A stretch of 64,000 nucleotides of DNA from assembly GCA_019056595.1 (NCBI GenBank), contig CP036163.1, forward strand, positions 1,736,001 to 1,800,000. The letters run 5' to 3'. A program made the position numbers and the translations under genes. The stretch's first letter is position 1; every line of letters begins with the position of its first letter. Shown in pieces: positions 19,692-31,204 of this stretch. Source of the DNA: Pectobacterium atrosepticum. Its GTDB lineage: Bacteria; Pseudomonadota; Gammaproteobacteria; Enterobacterales; Enterobacteriaceae. The notes under the pieces are model-generated. The model was not told the DNA's origin. It made no database searches and was given only the letters and a program-made list of their open reading frames with translations.

Positions 19692-20456
19692 TTGACGGGA
19701 TTTCGTTGGGAGATCATTCAGGAGTACGCCCCGCTATTTATGGAAGGCACCTGGATGACCATCAAATGCACCATTATTTGTGTCATTCTTGGCACCTGCT
19801 GGGGATTAACGCTCGGATTAGGCCGCTTAGCGCAGGCGCCGCACGGGCCGTGGAAATATATACTGCACTACGGCATTCAATGGCCGGTGCGGATCTATAT
19901 CAGCGCCTTTCGGGGTACGCCACTATTTGTGCAAATCATGGTGGTGCACTTCGCTCTGGTGCCGCTGTTAATCAACCCGCGTGACGGGTTGCTGGTGACC
20001 AGCAATATTATGTCGGTCGATTTTGCCCGCACATTACGCTCAGATTACGGTGCGTTCCTCTCCTGCGTAGTGGCCATTACGCTGAATGCGGGTGCCTATG
20101 TCTCCGAGATATTCCGCGCCGGTATTCAATCTATCGATCGCGGTCAGATGGAGGCTTCACGCTCTCTCGGCATGAGCTATGGCCGCACCATGCGGAAAGT
20201 GATCCTGCCACAGGCTTTTCGCCGTATGCTGCCGCCGCTGGGTAATAACGCCATCGCCATTGTGAAAGATTCATCGCTGGCTTCGGCAATCGGATTGGCG
20301 GATCTCGCCTATGCCGCTCGTACGGTATCAGGGGCTTACGCCACGTACTGGGAACCCTACCTGGCGATCTCTATCGTCTATTGGGTTATTACTTTCCTGC
20401 TCTCGCTGCTGGTGCGGCACATGGAAATGAGGTTTGGCAAAAGTGATTCACGTTAA
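19692..20456 (+). CDS. Polar amino-acid ABC transporter, permease
   Basis: This 254-residue inner-membrane permease of the HisM/GlnP type has about five hydrophobic segments. The EAA motif reads [29 protein letters not shown] and contacts the ATPase. [14 protein letters not shown] is the usual first-half signature. The likely start is TTG at 19692, supported by AAGGAA about eight bases upstream; the first in-frame ATG (19740) would remove part of the first helix region. Only one permease gene is present, so a homodimeric channel is expected. Confidence 0.87.
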   Translation: MTGFRWEIIQEYAPLFMEGTWMTIKCTIICVILGTCWGLTLGLGRLAQAPHGPWKYILHYGIQWPVRIYISAFRGTPLFVQIMVVHFALVPLLINPRDGLLVTSNIMSVDFARTLRSDYGAFLSCVVAITLNAGAYVSEIFRAGIQSIDRGQMEASRSLGMSYGRTMRKVILPQAFRRMLPPLGNNAIAIVKDSSLASAIGLADLAYAARTVSGAYATYWEPYLAISIVYWVITFLLSLLVRHMEMRFGKSDSR

Positions 20457-21165
20457 TAACCTGCAAAAACAGTTTGGTGATACCCATGTCCTGCGTGGTA
20501 TTTCCTGTGATATCGCGCCTCAGGAAGTACTCTGTCTGATTGGCCCATCCGGCTCAGGAAAAAGTACCTTTCTGCGTTGTATCAACGCACTCGAGACGCT
20601 GTCGGCGGGTGAGATTACGGTCAACGGCTTTGCCATTCACGATCAGAAAACCGATATCAACCGTATGCGTGAAAGCGTCGGGATGGTGTTTCAGCGCTTC
20701 AATCTGTTCCCACACATGACGGTGTTGGAAAATGTGATTATGGCCCCGATGGGAGTGAAGAAATTATCCCGCACACAAGCCGTTGAACGTGCTAAAGCGT
20801 TGCTCAGCAAGGTCGGGTTGCTGGATAAAATCGATGCCTGGCCGAACAGCCTGTCCGGTGGTCAGCAACAGCGTGTTGCCATTGCCCGTGCGTTAGCGAT
20901 GGAACCGGCGATCATGCTGTTCGATGAACCCACATCTGCATTAGACCCAGAGCTGGTTGGCGAAGTCTTGGCCGTCATGAAAACGCTGGCGAACGAAGGC
21001 ATGACGATGGTCATCGTGACCCATGAAATGGCATTTGCCAGAGAAGTGGCTGATAGAGTGATCTTTATCGATCAGGGAATTATTCAGGAACAGGGAACGC
21101 CAGAGGCGATCTTTACTCATCCAAGTAACCCGCGCACGCAGGCTTTCTTGAGCAAGATCCTGTAA
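20443..21165 (+). CDS. Polar amino-acid ABC transporter, ATP-binding protein
   Basis: This GlnQ-type ATPase has Walker [10 protein letters not shown], the Q-loop [12 protein letters not shown], the signature LSGGQQQR and Walker [17 protein letters not shown] at 20443 gives [17 protein letters not shown] and 240 residues, the family standard, with ATGAGG about ten bases upstream. A TTG at 20434 would add three residues but has almost no spacing to that site. The start lies inside the end of the permease gene, so translation is probably coupled. Confidence 0.87.
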   Translation: MIHVNNLQKQFGDTHVLRGISCDIAPQEVLCLIGPSGSGKSTFLRCINALETLSAGEITVNGFAIHDQKTDINRMRESVGMVFQRFNLFPHMTVLENVIMAPMGVKKLSRTQAVERAKALLSKVGLLDKIDAWPNSLSGGQQQRVAIARALAMEPAIMLFDEPTSALDPELVGEVLAVMKTLANEGMTMVIVTHEMAFAREVADRVIFIDQGIIQEQGTPEAIFTHPSNPRTQAFLSKIL

Positions 21166-21189
21166 ATAGTTTGAATGCTGTAAAATAAC

Positions 21190-21224
21190 GGGCTGTCAGC
21201 CTCTTCCGCGCTGGCAGCCTTTCC
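21190..21224 (+). terminator. Possible terminator of amino-acid ABC operon
   Basis: A stem GGCTGTCAG/CTGGCAGCC (21191-21199 and 21211-21219, one wobble pair) is followed by TTTCCCC. The U-tract is short, so this is a weak call. Confidence 0.45.
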
Positions 21225-21240
21225 CCTTACCGCCTTTCTT

Positions 21241-21585
21241 TTACCACCCGGTCAGAAAAGAAAACACCATCCAGAATAAACACACCACCGTCAGTCCCGT
21301 CGCAAAGAGCGTATAAAAAAGATAGCCTCTCAGCAGAAAGCTAAATCCGACGCCAACCAGCACCGAAAACGGCATCAGCGCCAGAAAGAACGGCCACGTG
21401 TAAAGCATGAAGAAAAACGTGGTATTAGAGCCATATACCAGAAAGGGGATGCTAAAAGCCAACCAATAAAAGGAGAACCCCGTTACCGCCCCCATAAACA
21501 GGTAGGAAACGCCGTCATCCTCTTCTTGCGCTGGCCGAGTCTTGCTAATCGTTAACTGCGTGGCATTTTGCATATTCTTTCCCAT
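21241..21585 (-). CDS. ygbE: YgbE family inner-membrane protein (DUF3561)
   Basis: This 114-residue protein of unknown function has about three hydrophobic segments after a polar N-terminus. The segment IPFLVYGSNTTFFFMLYTWPFFLALMP carries the DUF3561 signature shared with E. coli YgbE. An in-frame ATG at 21573 (MQNATQ) is an alternative start. It follows cysC on the same strand, its position in E. coli. In E. coli ftsB is next; here the amino-acid transporter is inserted between them. Confidence 0.85.
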   Translation of the reverse strand: MGKNMQNATQLTISKTRPAQEEDDGVSYLFMGAVTGFSFYWLAFSIPFLVYGSNTTFFFMLYTWPFFLALMPFSVLVGVGFSFLLRGYLFYTLFATGLTVVCLFWMVFSFLTGW

Positions 21586-21630
21586 TCTTCCCCTGCATCA
21601 CCCAACAGCGCGGTGAAAAAAGCGGGGACA

Positions 21631-22248
21631 TCAGAGCTTGATAATAGCTCGCTTGCCAAGCAGCTCTAACAATTGGCCTGTCAAATTTGTTACGAATTGT
21701 TCGCCATCCAGATGACTATCCGGCGCTTCCGGCGCTTCATACGCCGAGTCGATCCCCGTGAAATTACGCAGTTCCCCCGCACGGGCTTTTTTGTACAACC
21801 CTTTAGGGTCGCGCGCTTCACAGGTCGCTAACGGCGTATCCACGAAGACTTCGATAAACTGCCCTTCGCCCAGTAAATCCTGCACCATTTTACGCTCGGC
21901 ACGATGCGGCGAGATAAACGCAGTCAGAACCACCAGACCAGCATCGACCATCAGCTTGGCAACTTCACCCACGCGGCGGATGTTCTCGCGCCGATCGTCG
22001 TCGGTGAAGCCCAGATCCCGGCACAGCCCGTGCCGGACGTTGTCGCCATCCAGCAGGTAGGTGCTGACGCCACGCTGGTGCAGCGCTTGCTCCAGCGCCC
22101 CCGCCAGCGTGGATTTACCGGATCCAGACAACCCGGTAAACCAGATAACGACGCCCTGATGGCCACGCAGTTTTTCGCGCGACTCACGGGTGACATTGTG
22201 CGCATGCCAGACGACGTTATCGTCAGTTGGCGAGTGACGTAAAGACAC
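21631..22248 (-). CDS. cysC: Adenylylsulfate kinase
   Basis: CysC phosphorylates APS to PAPS in sulfate assimilation. The P-loop GLSGSGKST (about residue 35), [23 protein letters not shown] and [12 protein letters not shown] are the APS-kinase signatures. The best start is the GTG at 22248, one base after the cysN stop, with GGAGG inside the end of cysN. This gives [15 protein letters not shown] and 205 residues, near the E. coli 201. Frames starting further upstream would lie inside cysN. Confidence 0.95.
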   Translation of the reverse strand: MSLRHSPTDDNVVWHAHNVTRESREKLRGHQGVVIWFTGLSGSGKSTLAGALEQALHQRGVSTYLLDGDNVRHGLCRDLGFTDDDRRENIRRVGEVAKLMVDAGLVVLTAFISPHRAERKMVQDLLGEGQFIEVFVDTPLATCEARDPKGLYKKARAGELRNFTGIDSAYEAPEAPDSHLDGEQFVTNLTGQLLELLGKRAIIKL

Positions 22249-22249
22249 G

Positions 22250-23740
22250 TTATTTGCCTCCCAGCAGATCGCGCGCACCCCAATGCGGGAAGTGGCGACG
22301 TACCAGTGCATTCAGTTCCAGCTCAAACGCGCCATACGCGCCTGGCTCCTGATACACCTGTTCGATAGGTTCCCGTACCAAACCAGCGCCGACCGTGACA
22401 TTGCTCAGACGATCGATAAAGATCATTCCACCCGTCACCGCATTATGCTGGTAATTGTCCAGTACCAGCGGTTCATCAAAAACCAGCTCAATCGAACCGA
22501 TGCCATTCAGAGGCAAGTTTTCCGCGACGCGCTGCGTCAGCGTATTGATCTCAACCTGATACTGAATATTCTCGACCCGAGCACGCGTTTTCTTACCGCC
22601 AATCTTGATGTCGTAGCTTTGTCCCGGCACCAGCGGCTGTTCTGCCATCCAGACGACATCCACTAACGCATGCTGCACCGCTTTCAGCGATTCGCTGCTG
22701 TCGACCAGCAGGTCACCGCGGCTGATATCAACCTCGTCCGCCAGCACCAGCGTAATCGCTTCACCCGCCTGCGCCTGCGGCAAATCGCCGTCAAAGGTCA
22801 CAATTCGGCTGATGGTAGATTCGACGCCGGACGGCAGCACTTTAACCCGCTGTCCGACGCGGATCATGCCGGATGCCAGCGTGCCAGCGTAACCGCGGAA
22901 ATCCAGATTCGGGCGGTTGACGTATTGCACCGGAAAGCGCATTGGCTGTTCCAGCGTGCGCTGCGCCACATTGACCGTTTCCAGCACATCCAGCAACGTT
23001 GGTCCGGTATACCAGCCCATCGTCGTGCTTGGCGTCGCGACATTGTCGCCATCCAATGCGGAAATCGGCACAAAGGTAATATTCAGGTCAGCTGGCAGTT
23101 GCTGGGCAAAATCCAGATAATCCTGCTTAAACTGTTCAAATACCGTTTGCTGATAATCCACTAAATCCATTTTGTTCACTGCCACCACCAGATCGCGAAT
23201 ACCCAGCAGGGTCGCGATAAAGCTGTGACGACGGGTTTGATCCAATACGCCTTTACGCGCATCAATCAGCAGAATCGCCAGCTCACAGGTCGATGCGCCG
23301 GTTGCCATGTTGCGGGTGTATTGCTCGTGTCCCGGCGTATCGGCGATGATGAATTTGCGTTTTTCCGTCGAGAAATAGCGGTACGCGACGTCAATCGTGA
23401 TGCCCTGCTCGCGTTCGGCCTGAAGCCCATCGACCAGCAGCGCTAAATCCAGCTTTTCGCCCTGCGTCCCGATACGCTTGCTGTCATTGTGCAGCGTACT
23501 GAGCTGATCTTCATAAATCTGGCGCGTATCGTGCAGCAAACGGCCGATCAGCGTACTTTTTCCGTCGTCGACGCTGCCACAGGTCAGGAAGCGCAGCAGC
23601 GTTTTATCCTGCTGCGCGTGTAAATACGCTTCTACACCGCCTTGCTCGGCGATCTGCCGTGCAATCGCATCGTTGATGACGACGGCATCTTTCTCAGCCG
23701 CATTTTCTGCAACTGTGTCTTTTAAAGAAATTTGGCTCAT
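22250..23740 (-). CDS. cysN: Sulfate adenylyltransferase subunit 1 (GTPase)
   Basis: CysN couples GTP hydrolysis to APS formation by CysD. The 496-residue translation-factor-like GTPase has G1 [10 protein letters not shown]3 DTPGHEQY and G4 NKMD, followed by the EF-Tu-like beta-barrel domains. The N-terminal extension (about 50 residues before the P-loop, Ala/Glu-rich) is longer than in E. coli. It lies 11 bp after cysD and one base before cysC. Confidence 0.97.
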   Translation of the reverse strand: MSQISLKDTVAENAAEKDAVVINDAIARQIAEQGGVEAYLHAQQDKTLLRFLTCGSVDDGKSTLIGRLLHDTRQIYEDQLSTLHNDSKRIGTQGEKLDLALLVDGLQAEREQGITIDVAYRYFSTEKRKFIIADTPGHEQYTRNMATGASTCELAILLIDARKGVLDQTRRHSFIATLLGIRDLVVAVNKMDLVDYQQTVFEQFKQDYLDFAQQLPADLNITFVPISALDGDNVATPSTTMGWYTGPTLLDVLETVNVAQRTLEQPMRFPVQYVNRPNLDFRGYAGTLASGMIRVGQRVKVLPSGVESTISRIVTFDGDLPQAQAGEAITLVLADEVDISRGDLLVDSSESLKAVQHALVDVVWMAEQPLVPGQSYDIKIGGKKTRARVENIQYQVEINTLTQRVAENLPLNGIGSIELVFDEPLVLDNYQHNAVTGGMIFIDRLSNVTVGAGLVREPIEQVYQEPGAYGAFELELNALVRRHFPHWGARDLLGGK

Positions 23741-23751
23741 TCGACGATTCC

Positions 23752-24660
23752 TCAGAAATACCCTTGACGCTTTTTCAGCTCCATTGAACCGGACTGATCG
23801 CGGTCAATTACCCTTCCCTGACGCTCACTGGTCGTGGAAACCAGCATCTCTTCGATGATTTCCGGTAGCGTCTGCGCATGCGATGCCACCGCACCGGTCA
23901 GCGGCCAACAGCCCAGCGTACGGAAGCGCACCATAAGTTGTTCGATCACTTCGCCCGGTTGCAGATCGATGCGATCGTCATCCACCATCAGCAGCATGCC
24001 ATCGCGCTCCACCACCGGACGCGGCGCGGCCAGATACAGCGGGACAATATCGATGTTTTCCAGATAGATATATTGCCAGATATCCAGCTCGGTCCAGTTG
24101 GAGAGCGGGAAAACACGAATGCTCTCGCCTTTGTTAATCTGACCGTTGTAGTTGTGCCATAGTTCCGGGCGCTGGTTCTTTGGATCCCAACGGTGGAAAC
24201 GGTCACGGAAGGAGTAAATACGCTCTTTGGCACGCGACTTCTCTTCATCGCGACGCGCCCCGCCAAACGCGGCATCAAAACCGTATTTATCCAGCGCCTG
24301 CTTCAGCCCTTCGGTTTTCATGATATCGGTATGCTTGGCGCTACCATGCACGAAGGGGTTAATCCCCAACGCTTCACCCTGTGGGTTGCGGTGCACCAGC
24401 AGTTCGCAGCCGTAGGCTTTCGCCGTATGGTCACGGAATTCGTACATTTCACGAAATTTCCAACCGGTATCAACATGCAGCAACGGGAAAGGCAGCGATC
24501 CTGGATAGAATGCTTTGCGCGCCAGATGCAGCATCACCGAAGAATCTTTGCCGATGGAGTACATCATCACCGGGTTACCGAACTCGGCCGCCACTTCGCG
24601 GATGATGTGAATGCTTTCGGCTTCAAGCTGCCGTAAATGCGTGAGTCGTTTCTCGTCCAT
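23752..24660 (-). CDS. cysD: Sulfate adenylyltransferase subunit 2
   Basis: CysD joins sulfate and ATP to give APS, the first step of sulfate activation. The PP-loop [13 protein letters not shown] (from about residue 36) is the ATP-pyrophosphatase signature. The 302-residue length and the C-terminal [12 protein letters not shown] match E. coli. It lies 9 bp after cysG, so siroheme synthesis and sulfate activation share a transcript here. Confidence 0.97.
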   Translation of the reverse strand: MDEKRLTHLRQLEAESIHIIREVAAEFGNPVMMYSIGKDSSVMLHLARKAFYPGSLPFPLLHVDTGWKFREMYEFRDHTAKAYGCELLVHRNPQGEALGINPFVHGSAKHTDIMKTEGLKQALDKYGFDAAFGGARRDEEKSRAKERIYSFRDRFHRWDPKNQRPELWHNYNGQINKGESIRVFPLSNWTELDIWQYIYLENIDIVPLYLAAPRPVVERDGMLLMVDDDRIDLQPGEVIEQLMVRFRTLGCWPLTGAVASHAQTLPEIIEEMLVSTTSERQGRVIDRDQSGSMELKKRQGYF

Positions 24661-24669
24661 ACCCTTTCC

Positions 24670-26112
24670 TTAAGCCAAGTTTACTACCGCTGGGCGGCTG
24701 TCTTGCGGCACCGTCGGCGTTGTCTGACCAAACCAGGCAATCTGGTGATGCAAATCCACCACCTCGCCAATCACCAGCAGCGCCGGTGTCGGTGCTTGCC
24801 GTGCCAAATGTTCTAACTCTTGCAGCGTACCGATTTGTACCTGCTGATCGTGTCGGGTGCCGCGGCTGATCACCGCGACAGGCGTCTGCGCTGAGCGGCC
24901 ATGTGCGATAAGCTGCTGTGAAATCTCCGCAGCCTTCATCGTTCCCATATAAATCGCCAGCGTCTGACGTCCACGCGCCAGCGTTGACCAGTCCAGCGAA
25001 TCGCCATCGGGGCGACAATGTCCGGTAATAAAAATCACACTCTGTGCATAGTCACGGTGCGTCAACGGGATCCCCGCATACGCCGTGACGCCCGCTGCGG
25101 CCGTCACGCCGGGCACCACCTGAAACGTGATCCCTGCCTGTGCCACCGCCTGCAACTCTTCGCCGCCGCGGCCAAAAATAAAGGGATCGCCGCCTTTTAG
25201 ACGCACTACCCGCTTGCCTTCCTGCGCCAGCTTCACTAGTAGTTGATTAATCTCACCCTGCGGCAGCGAGTGTGTGCTGGCGCGTTTCCCGACGCAGATG
25301 CGTTCGGCATCGCGGCGCACCAAATCCAGCACGTCGGCGCTAACCAGATGGTCATACAGCACCACATCCGCCTGCTGCATCACCTGCAATCCGCGCAGCG
25401 TAAGCAGCCCAGCATCACCGGGGCCTGCACCAACCAGTGCCACTTCGCCTCGTTCTGCGGCGGGCAGTTGCTGTTCGTCTTGCTGATTAACCAGTTGCTG
25501 TTGCAGTTCGACTTCGGCCTGATCCAACTGTCCGGCAGAAACCAGCGACGCAAAGCGTCCGACAAACAGCCGTTCCCAAAAACGGCGGCGTGCTGGCATG
25601 GAATGCAACCGGGTTTTAATTCTGTCGCGCCAGCTTCCGGCGATTTCTGCCATCGTGCCTAGGCTGGCAGGCAGTAATGATTCCAGTTTTTCACGCAGTA
25701 ACCGCGCCAGCACCGGTGCCTGTCCCCCTGAGGAAATCGCCACCACCAGCGGAGAGCGGTCGACAATCGAAGGGAAAATAAACGAGCACTTCGGCTGATC
25801 GTCCACCACGTTTACCAGCAAATGGCGCTGATTCGCCGCCTCAAACACCGCAGCATTCAGCTCGGCGTCATCCGTTGCTGCAATCACCAGAAACACGCCG
25901 GATAACAGTTCCGGCGAAAAAGATTGCGCCAGCCATTCAACCTGCCCAGCCTGATGCTGTGCAGCCAAGGGTTCCGCCAGTGCTAACGCGACAATTTTTA
26001 CCTCCGCACCCGCGCGTTGGAGCAGATCGATTTTGCGCGTAGCAACCTCGCCACCGCCAACGACCAATACTGGACGCTGACGAAGATCGGCAAATATAGG
26101 GAGATAGTTCAC
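24670..26112 (-). CDS. cysG: Siroheme synthase (trifunctional)
   Basis: CysG converts uroporphyrinogen III to siroheme, the cofactor of sulfite reductase CysI. The N-terminal half (1-~200) is the NAD-dependent dehydrogenase/ferrochelatase, with the dinucleotide loop [13 protein letters not shown]. The C-terminal half (from about 215) is the SAM uroporphyrinogen methyltransferase, with [19 protein letters not shown] and [16 protein letters not shown]. The 480 residues make the enzyme complete. It heads cysG-D-N-C, which makes sense because siroheme serves the CysJI reductase encoded next door. In E. coli cysG instead sits with the nir genes. Confidence 0.96.
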   Translation of the reverse strand: MNYLPIFADLRQRPVLVVGGGEVATRKIDLLQRAGAEVKIVALALAEPLAAQHQAGQVEWLAQSFSPELLSGVFLVIAATDDAELNAAVFEAANQRHLLVNVVDDQPKCSFIFPSIVDRSPLVVAISSGGQAPVLARLLREKLESLLPASLGTMAEIAGSWRDRIKTRLHSMPARRRFWERLFVGRFASLVSAGQLDQAEVELQQQLVNQQDEQQLPAAERGEVALVGAGPGDAGLLTLRGLQVMQQADVVLYDHLVSADVLDLVRRDAERICVGKRASTHSLPQGEINQLLVKLAQEGKRVVRLKGGDPFIFGRGGEELQAVAQAGITFQVVPGVTAAAGVTAYAGIPLTHRDYAQSVIFITGHCRPDGDSLDWSTLARGRQTLAIYMGTMKAAEISQQLIAHGRSAQTPVAVISRGTRHDQQVQIGTLQELEHLARQAPTPALLVIGEVVDLHHQIAWFGQTTPTVPQDSRPAVVNLA

Positions 26113-26311
26113 AATCGCCTTAACTAAGCAAAAAAGTAGATAATGCGACTATACGGTGTGGACAGAACACTTATGAAATGCCGAATTGGAATGACAAGTT
26201 CCGTAATGGAATAACACCACGTTTACAACTGTGATTGGGGCGAGGCTCTCCCCTAAAAAAGACTATTTCTTATACACAAATCCACAGGCTTCGCAGATTT
26301 TGCTATTCCCC

Positions 26312-26565
26312 GGCGTAAAAAATTATGCTGAGGAGGTAGCTGGCTTAGGATGAGCCGCAGGACGCGGCGAAAGCTTGCGCCACGTCGGGAACGTGTCGCA
26401 AGCGGTCCGTTAAGCCAGATATCGACGAAGGCATCGCGTTAGCGGCATAATTTACGCCGAAAGCCTAGGGGTCACGGGGCGAGTGGCGTTTGAGCCGCCC
26501 CGTGTCGGGCGTGTGCGACGAAGTAGCATGGAATGGCAATATTGTGGCGCACGAAACCGTCTCCT
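26312..26565 (-). repeat. Structured ~250-bp intergenic repeat, copy C
   Basis: This minus-strand copy lies in the 504-bp gap between cysG and cysH. Landmarks read on the minus strand: TTTCGTGCGC, hairpin 1 CACGGGGCG/CGCCCCGTG (26473-26481 and 26496-26504), long-range arm AATTATGC, hairpin 2 with arms GCTTGCG/CGCAAGC (26373-26379 and 26397-26403) and loop TTCCCGA, CTCATCCTA, and closing arm GCATAATT (26321-26328). The same order recurs in copies A (44715-44959) and B (59203-59453). The remaining bases of the gap, 26113-26311, would carry the cysG promoter, which I could not place. Confidence 0.85.
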
Positions 26566-26616
26566 CATCTGCATAAAAATATGGCTAAGAGACAAACGAC
26601 AATGTGTCAGATGCCT

Positions 26617-27351
26617 TTACCCTTCGTGCAACCCGCACTCGCGCTTTAAGCCGAAGAAGCGGGTTTCTTCTTCGCTCATGCCCGGCTCCCATTTGCGAGT
26701 GGTGTGCGTATCGCCGACTGACAAATAGCCCTGATCCCACAGCGGATGGTAGCTCAGGCCGTTTTCTTTCAGATATTGATACACCGTCCGGTTATCCCAA
26801 TCGATAATCGGCAGGAATTTGAAGACGCCGCGCTGAATCGCCAGCACTGGCAATTCCCCCCGACTGCCGGACTGTTCACGGCGCAGGCCAGCAAACCACG
26901 TCCCAGCGTTTAGCTCACTCAGCGCCCGATTCATCGGCTCGACTTTATTCAGCTGGTTGTAGCGTTCAATACCTTCCACGCCCTGATCCCACAGCTTGCC
27001 ATAACGAGACTCTTGCCATGCGGGAGACTCTGCAGCGCGATACACGTGCAGATTCAGATTCAGCTGTTCCGTCAGTGCATCAATAAACTGATAGGTTTCA
27101 GGAAACAGATAGCCGGTATCCGTAAGAATGACTGGAATATCCGGCCGCTGTTGCGTCACCAGATGTAGCGATATCGCAGCCTGAATGCCGAAACTGGACG
27201 ACAAAACGAAATCGCCCGGCAAATTCTCCAGCGCCCAGCTCACCCTCTCCTGCGCGGACAGCTGTTCAAGCTGGCCATTCACAGCCGCCAGCGCGGCCAC
27301 CTGTTCATCTTTCGGTAACGCGTTGAGCGCCTTAAGGTTAAATTCGGCCAT
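26617..27351 (-). CDS. cysH: Phosphoadenosine phosphosulfate reductase
   Basis: CysH reduces PAPS to sulfite with thioredoxin or glutaredoxin electrons. The PP-loop-like [14 protein letters not shown] (about residue 50) and the C-terminal catalytic-cysteine motif ECGLHEG are present. The 244-residue length matches E. coli. No CysC-type or iron-sulfur CC motifs are seen, in keeping with the PAPS-specific class. It is the last gene of cysJIH, 12 bp after cysI. Confidence 0.97.
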   Translation of the reverse strand: MAEFNLKALNALPKDEQVAALAAVNGQLEQLSAQERVSWALENLPGDFVLSSSFGIQAAISLHLVTQQRPDIPVILTDTGYLFPETYQFIDALTEQLNLNLHVYRAAESPAWQESRYGKLWDQGVEGIERYNQLNKVEPMNRALSELNAGTWFAGLRREQSGSRGELPVLAIQRGVFKFLPIIDWDNRTVYQYLKENGLSYHPLWDQGYLSVGDTHTTRKWEPGMSEEETRFFGLKRECGLHEG

Positions 27352-27363
27352 CAGGATCTCCTA

Positions 27364-29097
27364 TCAGTCATAAAAATCGCGGGCGGGATCCAGCACCGGT
27401 CTAATGATGTTGGTACGAATAACGAAATCGCCGAAGCCTTCATTCTGAAGACGATCTTGCGCCCATAGCCCGACAAGCCTGTCGATTTCGGCGAGGATCT
27501 CGGTTTCATTAATGTTTTCGCGATACATACGGGGAATGCGTGTCCCCTCGCGATTCCCGCCAAGGTGCACGTTATAGCGTCCCATCGCTTTGCCCACCAG
27601 ACCGATTTCCGCTAGCATCGAGCGGCCACAGCCGTTTGGACAGCCCGTAACGCGCAGGACAATGTGCTCATCACCGACGCCGTGCTGCTGCATAATACCT
27701 TCCACCTTCGTGACAAATTCCGGCAGGAAACGCTCGGCCTCTGCCATTGCCAACGGGCAAGTAGGGAACGATACGCAGGCCATCGAGTTCTTGCGTTGCT
27801 CGCTGACGCTGTCATCAATCAGGCCATGTTCACGCGCCAGCGCATCAATCTTCGCTTTGCTACGCGTCGGAACGCCCGCAACGATCAAATTCTGATTCGC
27901 CGTTAAGCGGAAATCCCCTTTATGGATCTTGGCGATTTCCGCCAGACCGGTTTTCAGCGGACGACCCGGATAATCCAGAATACGACCGTTTTCGATAAAC
28001 AGCGTCAGGTGCCATTTATTGTCGATGCCTTTTACCCAGCCGATGCGATCGCCACGTTCGGTGAATTCATAAGGGCGCACCGCTTCAAATTTCACACCAG
28101 CACGCGCTTCCACTTCCTGCTTGAAGTTGTCTACACCCACACGCTCCAGCGTGTATTTGGTTTTGGCATTTTTACGATTGGTACGGTTGCCCCAGTCACG
28201 CTGCGTGGTCACCACCGCTTCCGCGATGGCCAGCGTATGCTCAATAGAAATATAGCCCAGCTCACTGGCAGTACGCGGATAGGTTTCTTTGTCACCGTGC
28301 GCGATAGAAAGCCCACCGCCCACCAGCACGTTAAAGCCCACCAGACGGCCATTATCGGCAATCGCCACGAAGTTAAGATCGTTCGCATGCAGATCCACAT
28401 CATTCTGCGGCGGAACCACGACGGTAGTTTTAAACTTACGCGGCAGATACGTTGAACCCAGAATCGGCTCTTCATCCGTCGTCGCCACTTTTTCCTGATC
28501 CATCCAGATCTCAGCATAGGCACGCGTGCGCGGCAGCAGATGCTCAGAGATCGTCTTCGCCCACTCATACGCCTGCTGATGCAGTTCGGACTCTATCGGG
28601 TTAGACGTACACAGCACATTACGGTTCATGTCGTTCGCCGTCGCCAGCGCATCCAGACCGATGCTATTCAGCATCTGGTGTACCGGTTTCACGTTCGATT
28701 TGAGAATACCGTGGTACTGGAACGTCTGACGGTTGGTGATACGAATGCTGCCGTAAATCGTGTTCTCGCCAGCAAATTTGTCGATCCGTAACCACTGCTG
28801 CGGCGTCATCACCCCACCGGGCAAACGGCAGCGCAGCAGCATCGCATGGCGCGGTTCCAGCTTCTGTTCGGCACGCTCGGCACGAATATCGCGATCATCT
28901 TGCTGATACATGCCGTGGAAACGGATCAGCAGAAAGTTATCGCCCTTAAAGCCGCCGGTCAGACCATCGTTCAGGTCTTCAGCTATCGTGCCACGCAGAA
29001 AGTTACTTTCTGTCTTCATGCGCTCTGCATCAGTGAGTTTCCCTTCTACCACCAAGGGGCCAGGGTGTTTTTCACTGAAAACGTATTTTTCGCTCAT
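27364..29097 (-). CDS. cysI: Sulfite reductase hemoprotein beta subunit
   Basis: CysI reduces sulfite to sulfide at a siroheme-[4Fe-4S] centre. The four cluster cysteines are in [10 protein letters not shown] (C-x5-C) and [10 protein letters not shown] (C-x3-C) in the C-terminal third. Siroheme-contact segments [16 protein letters not shown] and [14 protein letters not shown] are present. The 577-residue length is near that of E. coli (570). The ATG overlaps the cysJ stop by one base (TAATG), so the subunits are translationally coupled. Confidence 0.97.
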   Translation of the reverse strand: MSEKYVFSEKHPGPLVVEGKLTDAERMKTESNFLRGTIAEDLNDGLTGGFKGDNFLLIRFHGMYQQDDRDIRAERAEQKLEPRHAMLLRCRLPGGVMTPQQWLRIDKFAGENTIYGSIRITNRQTFQYHGILKSNVKPVHQMLNSIGLDALATANDMNRNVLCTSNPIESELHQQAYEWAKTISEHLLPRTRAYAEIWMDQEKVATTDEEPILGSTYLPRKFKTTVVVPPQNDVDLHANDLNFVAIADNGRLVGFNVLVGGGLSIAHGDKETYPRTASELGYISIEHTLAIAEAVVTTQRDWGNRTNRKNAKTKYTLERVGVDNFKQEVEARAGVKFEAVRPYEFTERGDRIGWVKGIDNKWHLTLFIENGRILDYPGRPLKTGLAEIAKIHKGDFRLTANQNLIVAGVPTRSKAKIDALAREHGLIDDSVSEQRKNSMACVSFPTCPLAMAEAERFLPEFVTKVEGIMQQHGVGDEHIVLRVTGCPNGCGRSMLAEIGLVGKAMGRYNVHLGGNREGTRIPRMYRENINETEILAEIDRLVGLWAQDRLQNEGFGDFVIRTNIIRPVLDPARDFYD

Positions 29098-30926
29098 TAG
29101 TACACATCTCGCTGATAACGGCGCTCAAGGCGCAGATCGCTTAAAAACTCGTCGGCTTGTTCACTGTCCATGCCGCCATGCTCAACTATCACATCCAGCA
29201 GTGCTCGCTCGACGTCTTTCGCCATACGGTTAGCATCGCCACACACGTACAGGTGCGCACCGTCCTGAATCCAGCGCCAGACTTCCGCGCCTTTTTCCCG
29301 CAGTTTGTCCTGTACATAGATTTTGTGTGCTTGATCGCGCGACCACGCCAGATCGATGTGCGTCAACAGCCCTTCTTTCACGTAGCGCTGCCATTCAACC
29401 TGATACAGAAAGTCTTCCATAAAGTGTGGATTGCCGAAGAACAGCCAGTTCTTTCCTTCCGCCCCATCGGCATCGCGCTGTTGCATAAAGGCGCGGAATG
29501 GCGCAATCCCGGTTCCTGGCCCAATCATAATGACCGGAGTTTCCGAATTAGCAGGCAGGCGGAAGTTATCGTTATGCTCGATAAAGACGCGGATTTCATC
29601 GTCTTCACTCAGCCTGTCAGCCAGATAGCTGGACGCACCACCGGCACGCGCGCGTCCTTCATATTCATAGCGCACCACGCCAACGGTGATATGCACTTCG
29701 CTTTCGGCTTCTGCCTGTGATGAAGCAATGGAGTAAAGACGTGGCGTCAACGGACGCAGCAGGCCAAGCAGCTGTTCCGCCGTCAGTTCTACTGGCGCTT
29801 GTCGCACCATATCAACCAGCGGCGTCCGCTGCGCAAACTGCTGAAGCGCAGGCTTATCAGCCAGTAGCGACAACAGCGTCTCATTGCGCGACAACGCAGC
29901 ATATTTCTCGACGATCGGCGCAGTATTTTGCGTCAGCTCAAAGTGGCTTTTCAGCGCCTGCGACAGTGGCAGCGTCTTGCCGTCAACGCTGACGGGTTCA
30001 TCGCCTTTCAGCCACAGCAGTTCCAGCAATTCCTGCACCAGCGCAGGATCGTTATCGAACCAAACACCCAGCGCGTCACCCGGCTGATAACGTAAACCGG
30101 AATCCCCCAGATCGATCTCGATATGGCGCACGTCTTTTTCTGAACCACGCCCGGTCACTTTCTGATTCACGGCAAACGTGGCCTGCAACGGCGAGGATTT
30201 GCTGTACGGGCTGCTGGTAATTTCATCCAGTGCGCCCTGAGCGGCAAGCTGTGCCACCGCGTTGCCCTGAACCGGCACCCGCGCCTGCAAAATGTCAACC
30301 ATCTGACGTCGCCATTGTGCGGCAAGCGCCTGATAATCCACATCGGCATCAACGCGATCCAGCAAGCGTTCCGCGCCTAACTCAGCCAGACGACCATCGA
30401 AATCTTTACCCGCCTTGCTGAAGAATTCATAAGAGGTATCACCCAGCCCAAACACCGCAAACGCGGTGTCTTTCAGCTCCGGCGCTTTTTTGGAAAGCAG
30501 AAACTTATGCAGCGCCACCGCCTCTTCCGCTGGCTCCCCTTCACCCTGCGTCGACGCCACGATCAGCAGCAGTTTTTCTTGCCCGATTTGCTTGAATTTG
30601 TAATCACCCGCATTGACCAGATTGACGGACAGCTTGGCCGCCAGCAGGTCGTCACGCAATTGTTCCGCGACCCGACGAGCGTTGCCGGTCTGCGAGGCGG
30701 AGATCAGCGTGATGGTTTGTACCGGCACCGTTACCGTAGAAGCGGTCGCCGCCGCGTCGATCGTTGCACCAGGTTGCACGTTCCCAGGCTGTTGTATCAG
30801 CCCCCAGAAATAGCCGGATAGCCAGGCCAGCTGCGTCGATGAGAAATCACCGGTTGCCGCCTGTAAACGCGTTAATTGCTCCGCACTCAGCGGAAGCAAC
30901 GAAGTGGGGGAAACCGGAGTAGTCAT
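29097..30926 (-). CDS. cysJ: Sulfite reductase flavoprotein alpha subunit
   Basis: CysJ passes electrons from NADPH through FAD and FMN to CysI. The N-terminal flavodoxin domain (about 70-210) begins [16 protein letters not shown] and contains [12 protein letters not shown]. The FAD domain holds RLYSIASSQ, and the NADP domain holds [16 protein letters not shown] and [10 protein letters not shown]; the C-terminus RRYQRDVY is typical. The 278-bp upstream spacer must hold its promoter and any CysB site, but none could be assigned with confidence. Confidence 0.97.
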   Translation of the reverse strand: MTTPVSPTSLLPLSAEQLTRLQAATGDFSSTQLAWLSGYFWGLIQQPGNVQPGATIDAAATASTVTVPVQTITLISASQTGNARRVAEQLRDDLLAAKLSVNLVNAGDYKFKQIGQEKLLLIVASTQGEGEPAEEAVALHKFLLSKKAPELKDTAFAVFGLGDTSYEFFSKAGKDFDGRLAELGAERLLDRVDADVDYQALAAQWRRQMVDILQARVPVQGNAVAQLAAQGALDEITSSPYSKSSPLQATFAVNQKVTGRGSEKDVRHIEIDLGDSGLRYQPGDALGVWFDNDPALVQELLELLWLKGDEPVSVDGKTLPLSQALKSHFELTQNTAPIVEKYAALSRNETLLSLLADKPALQQFAQRTPLVDMVRQAPVELTAEQLLGLLRPLTPRLYSIASSQAEAESEVHITVGVVRYEYEGRARAGGASSYLADRLSEDDEIRVFIEHNDNFRLPANSETPVIMIGPGTGIAPFRAFMQQRDADGAEGKNWLFFGNPHFMEDFLYQVEWQRYVKEGLLTHIDLAWSRDQAHKIYVQDKLREKGAEVWRWIQDGAHLYVCGDANRMAKDVERALLDVIVEHGGMDSEQADEFLSDLRLERRYQRDVY

Positions 30927-31166
30927 TGTGATTTCTGTTTCCTTGTGCCTGTGCAGTTAGCCAACGGCGCTAATACAAAAACATGCAATAAAAAGATGGG
31001 TGGAGGATAAGGGTAACGATCTGCATCTTAACAATTAAAGAAATGATGGAAATATTAAATAACCAAAATGACTAAATGGTTTTTCTGATAGTCCTTATTG
31101 CTTAAAGTGTTATAGCCGATGGGGTGCGCGTTTCATGGCGGTATCGGTAGGAACTCATGAGGAAAG

Positions 31167-31187
31167 TGGGGCTGCCGCGCAGCCCCA
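31167..31187 (-). terminator. Hairpin after the PilZ/HD-GYP gene
   Basis: A 9-bp stem TGGGGCTGC/GCAGCCCCA with loop CGC lies 17 bp after the stop. On the minus strand it is followed by CTTTCCTC, a poor U-tract, so it may be an inefficient terminator. Confidence 0.5.
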
Positions 31188-31204
31188 TACAAACAGGATG
31201 TGGG

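Noticed and set aside
30927-31204. CysB site and promoter for cysJIH.
   Set aside because: CysB sites are poorly defined, and no stretch was convincing enough to annotate.
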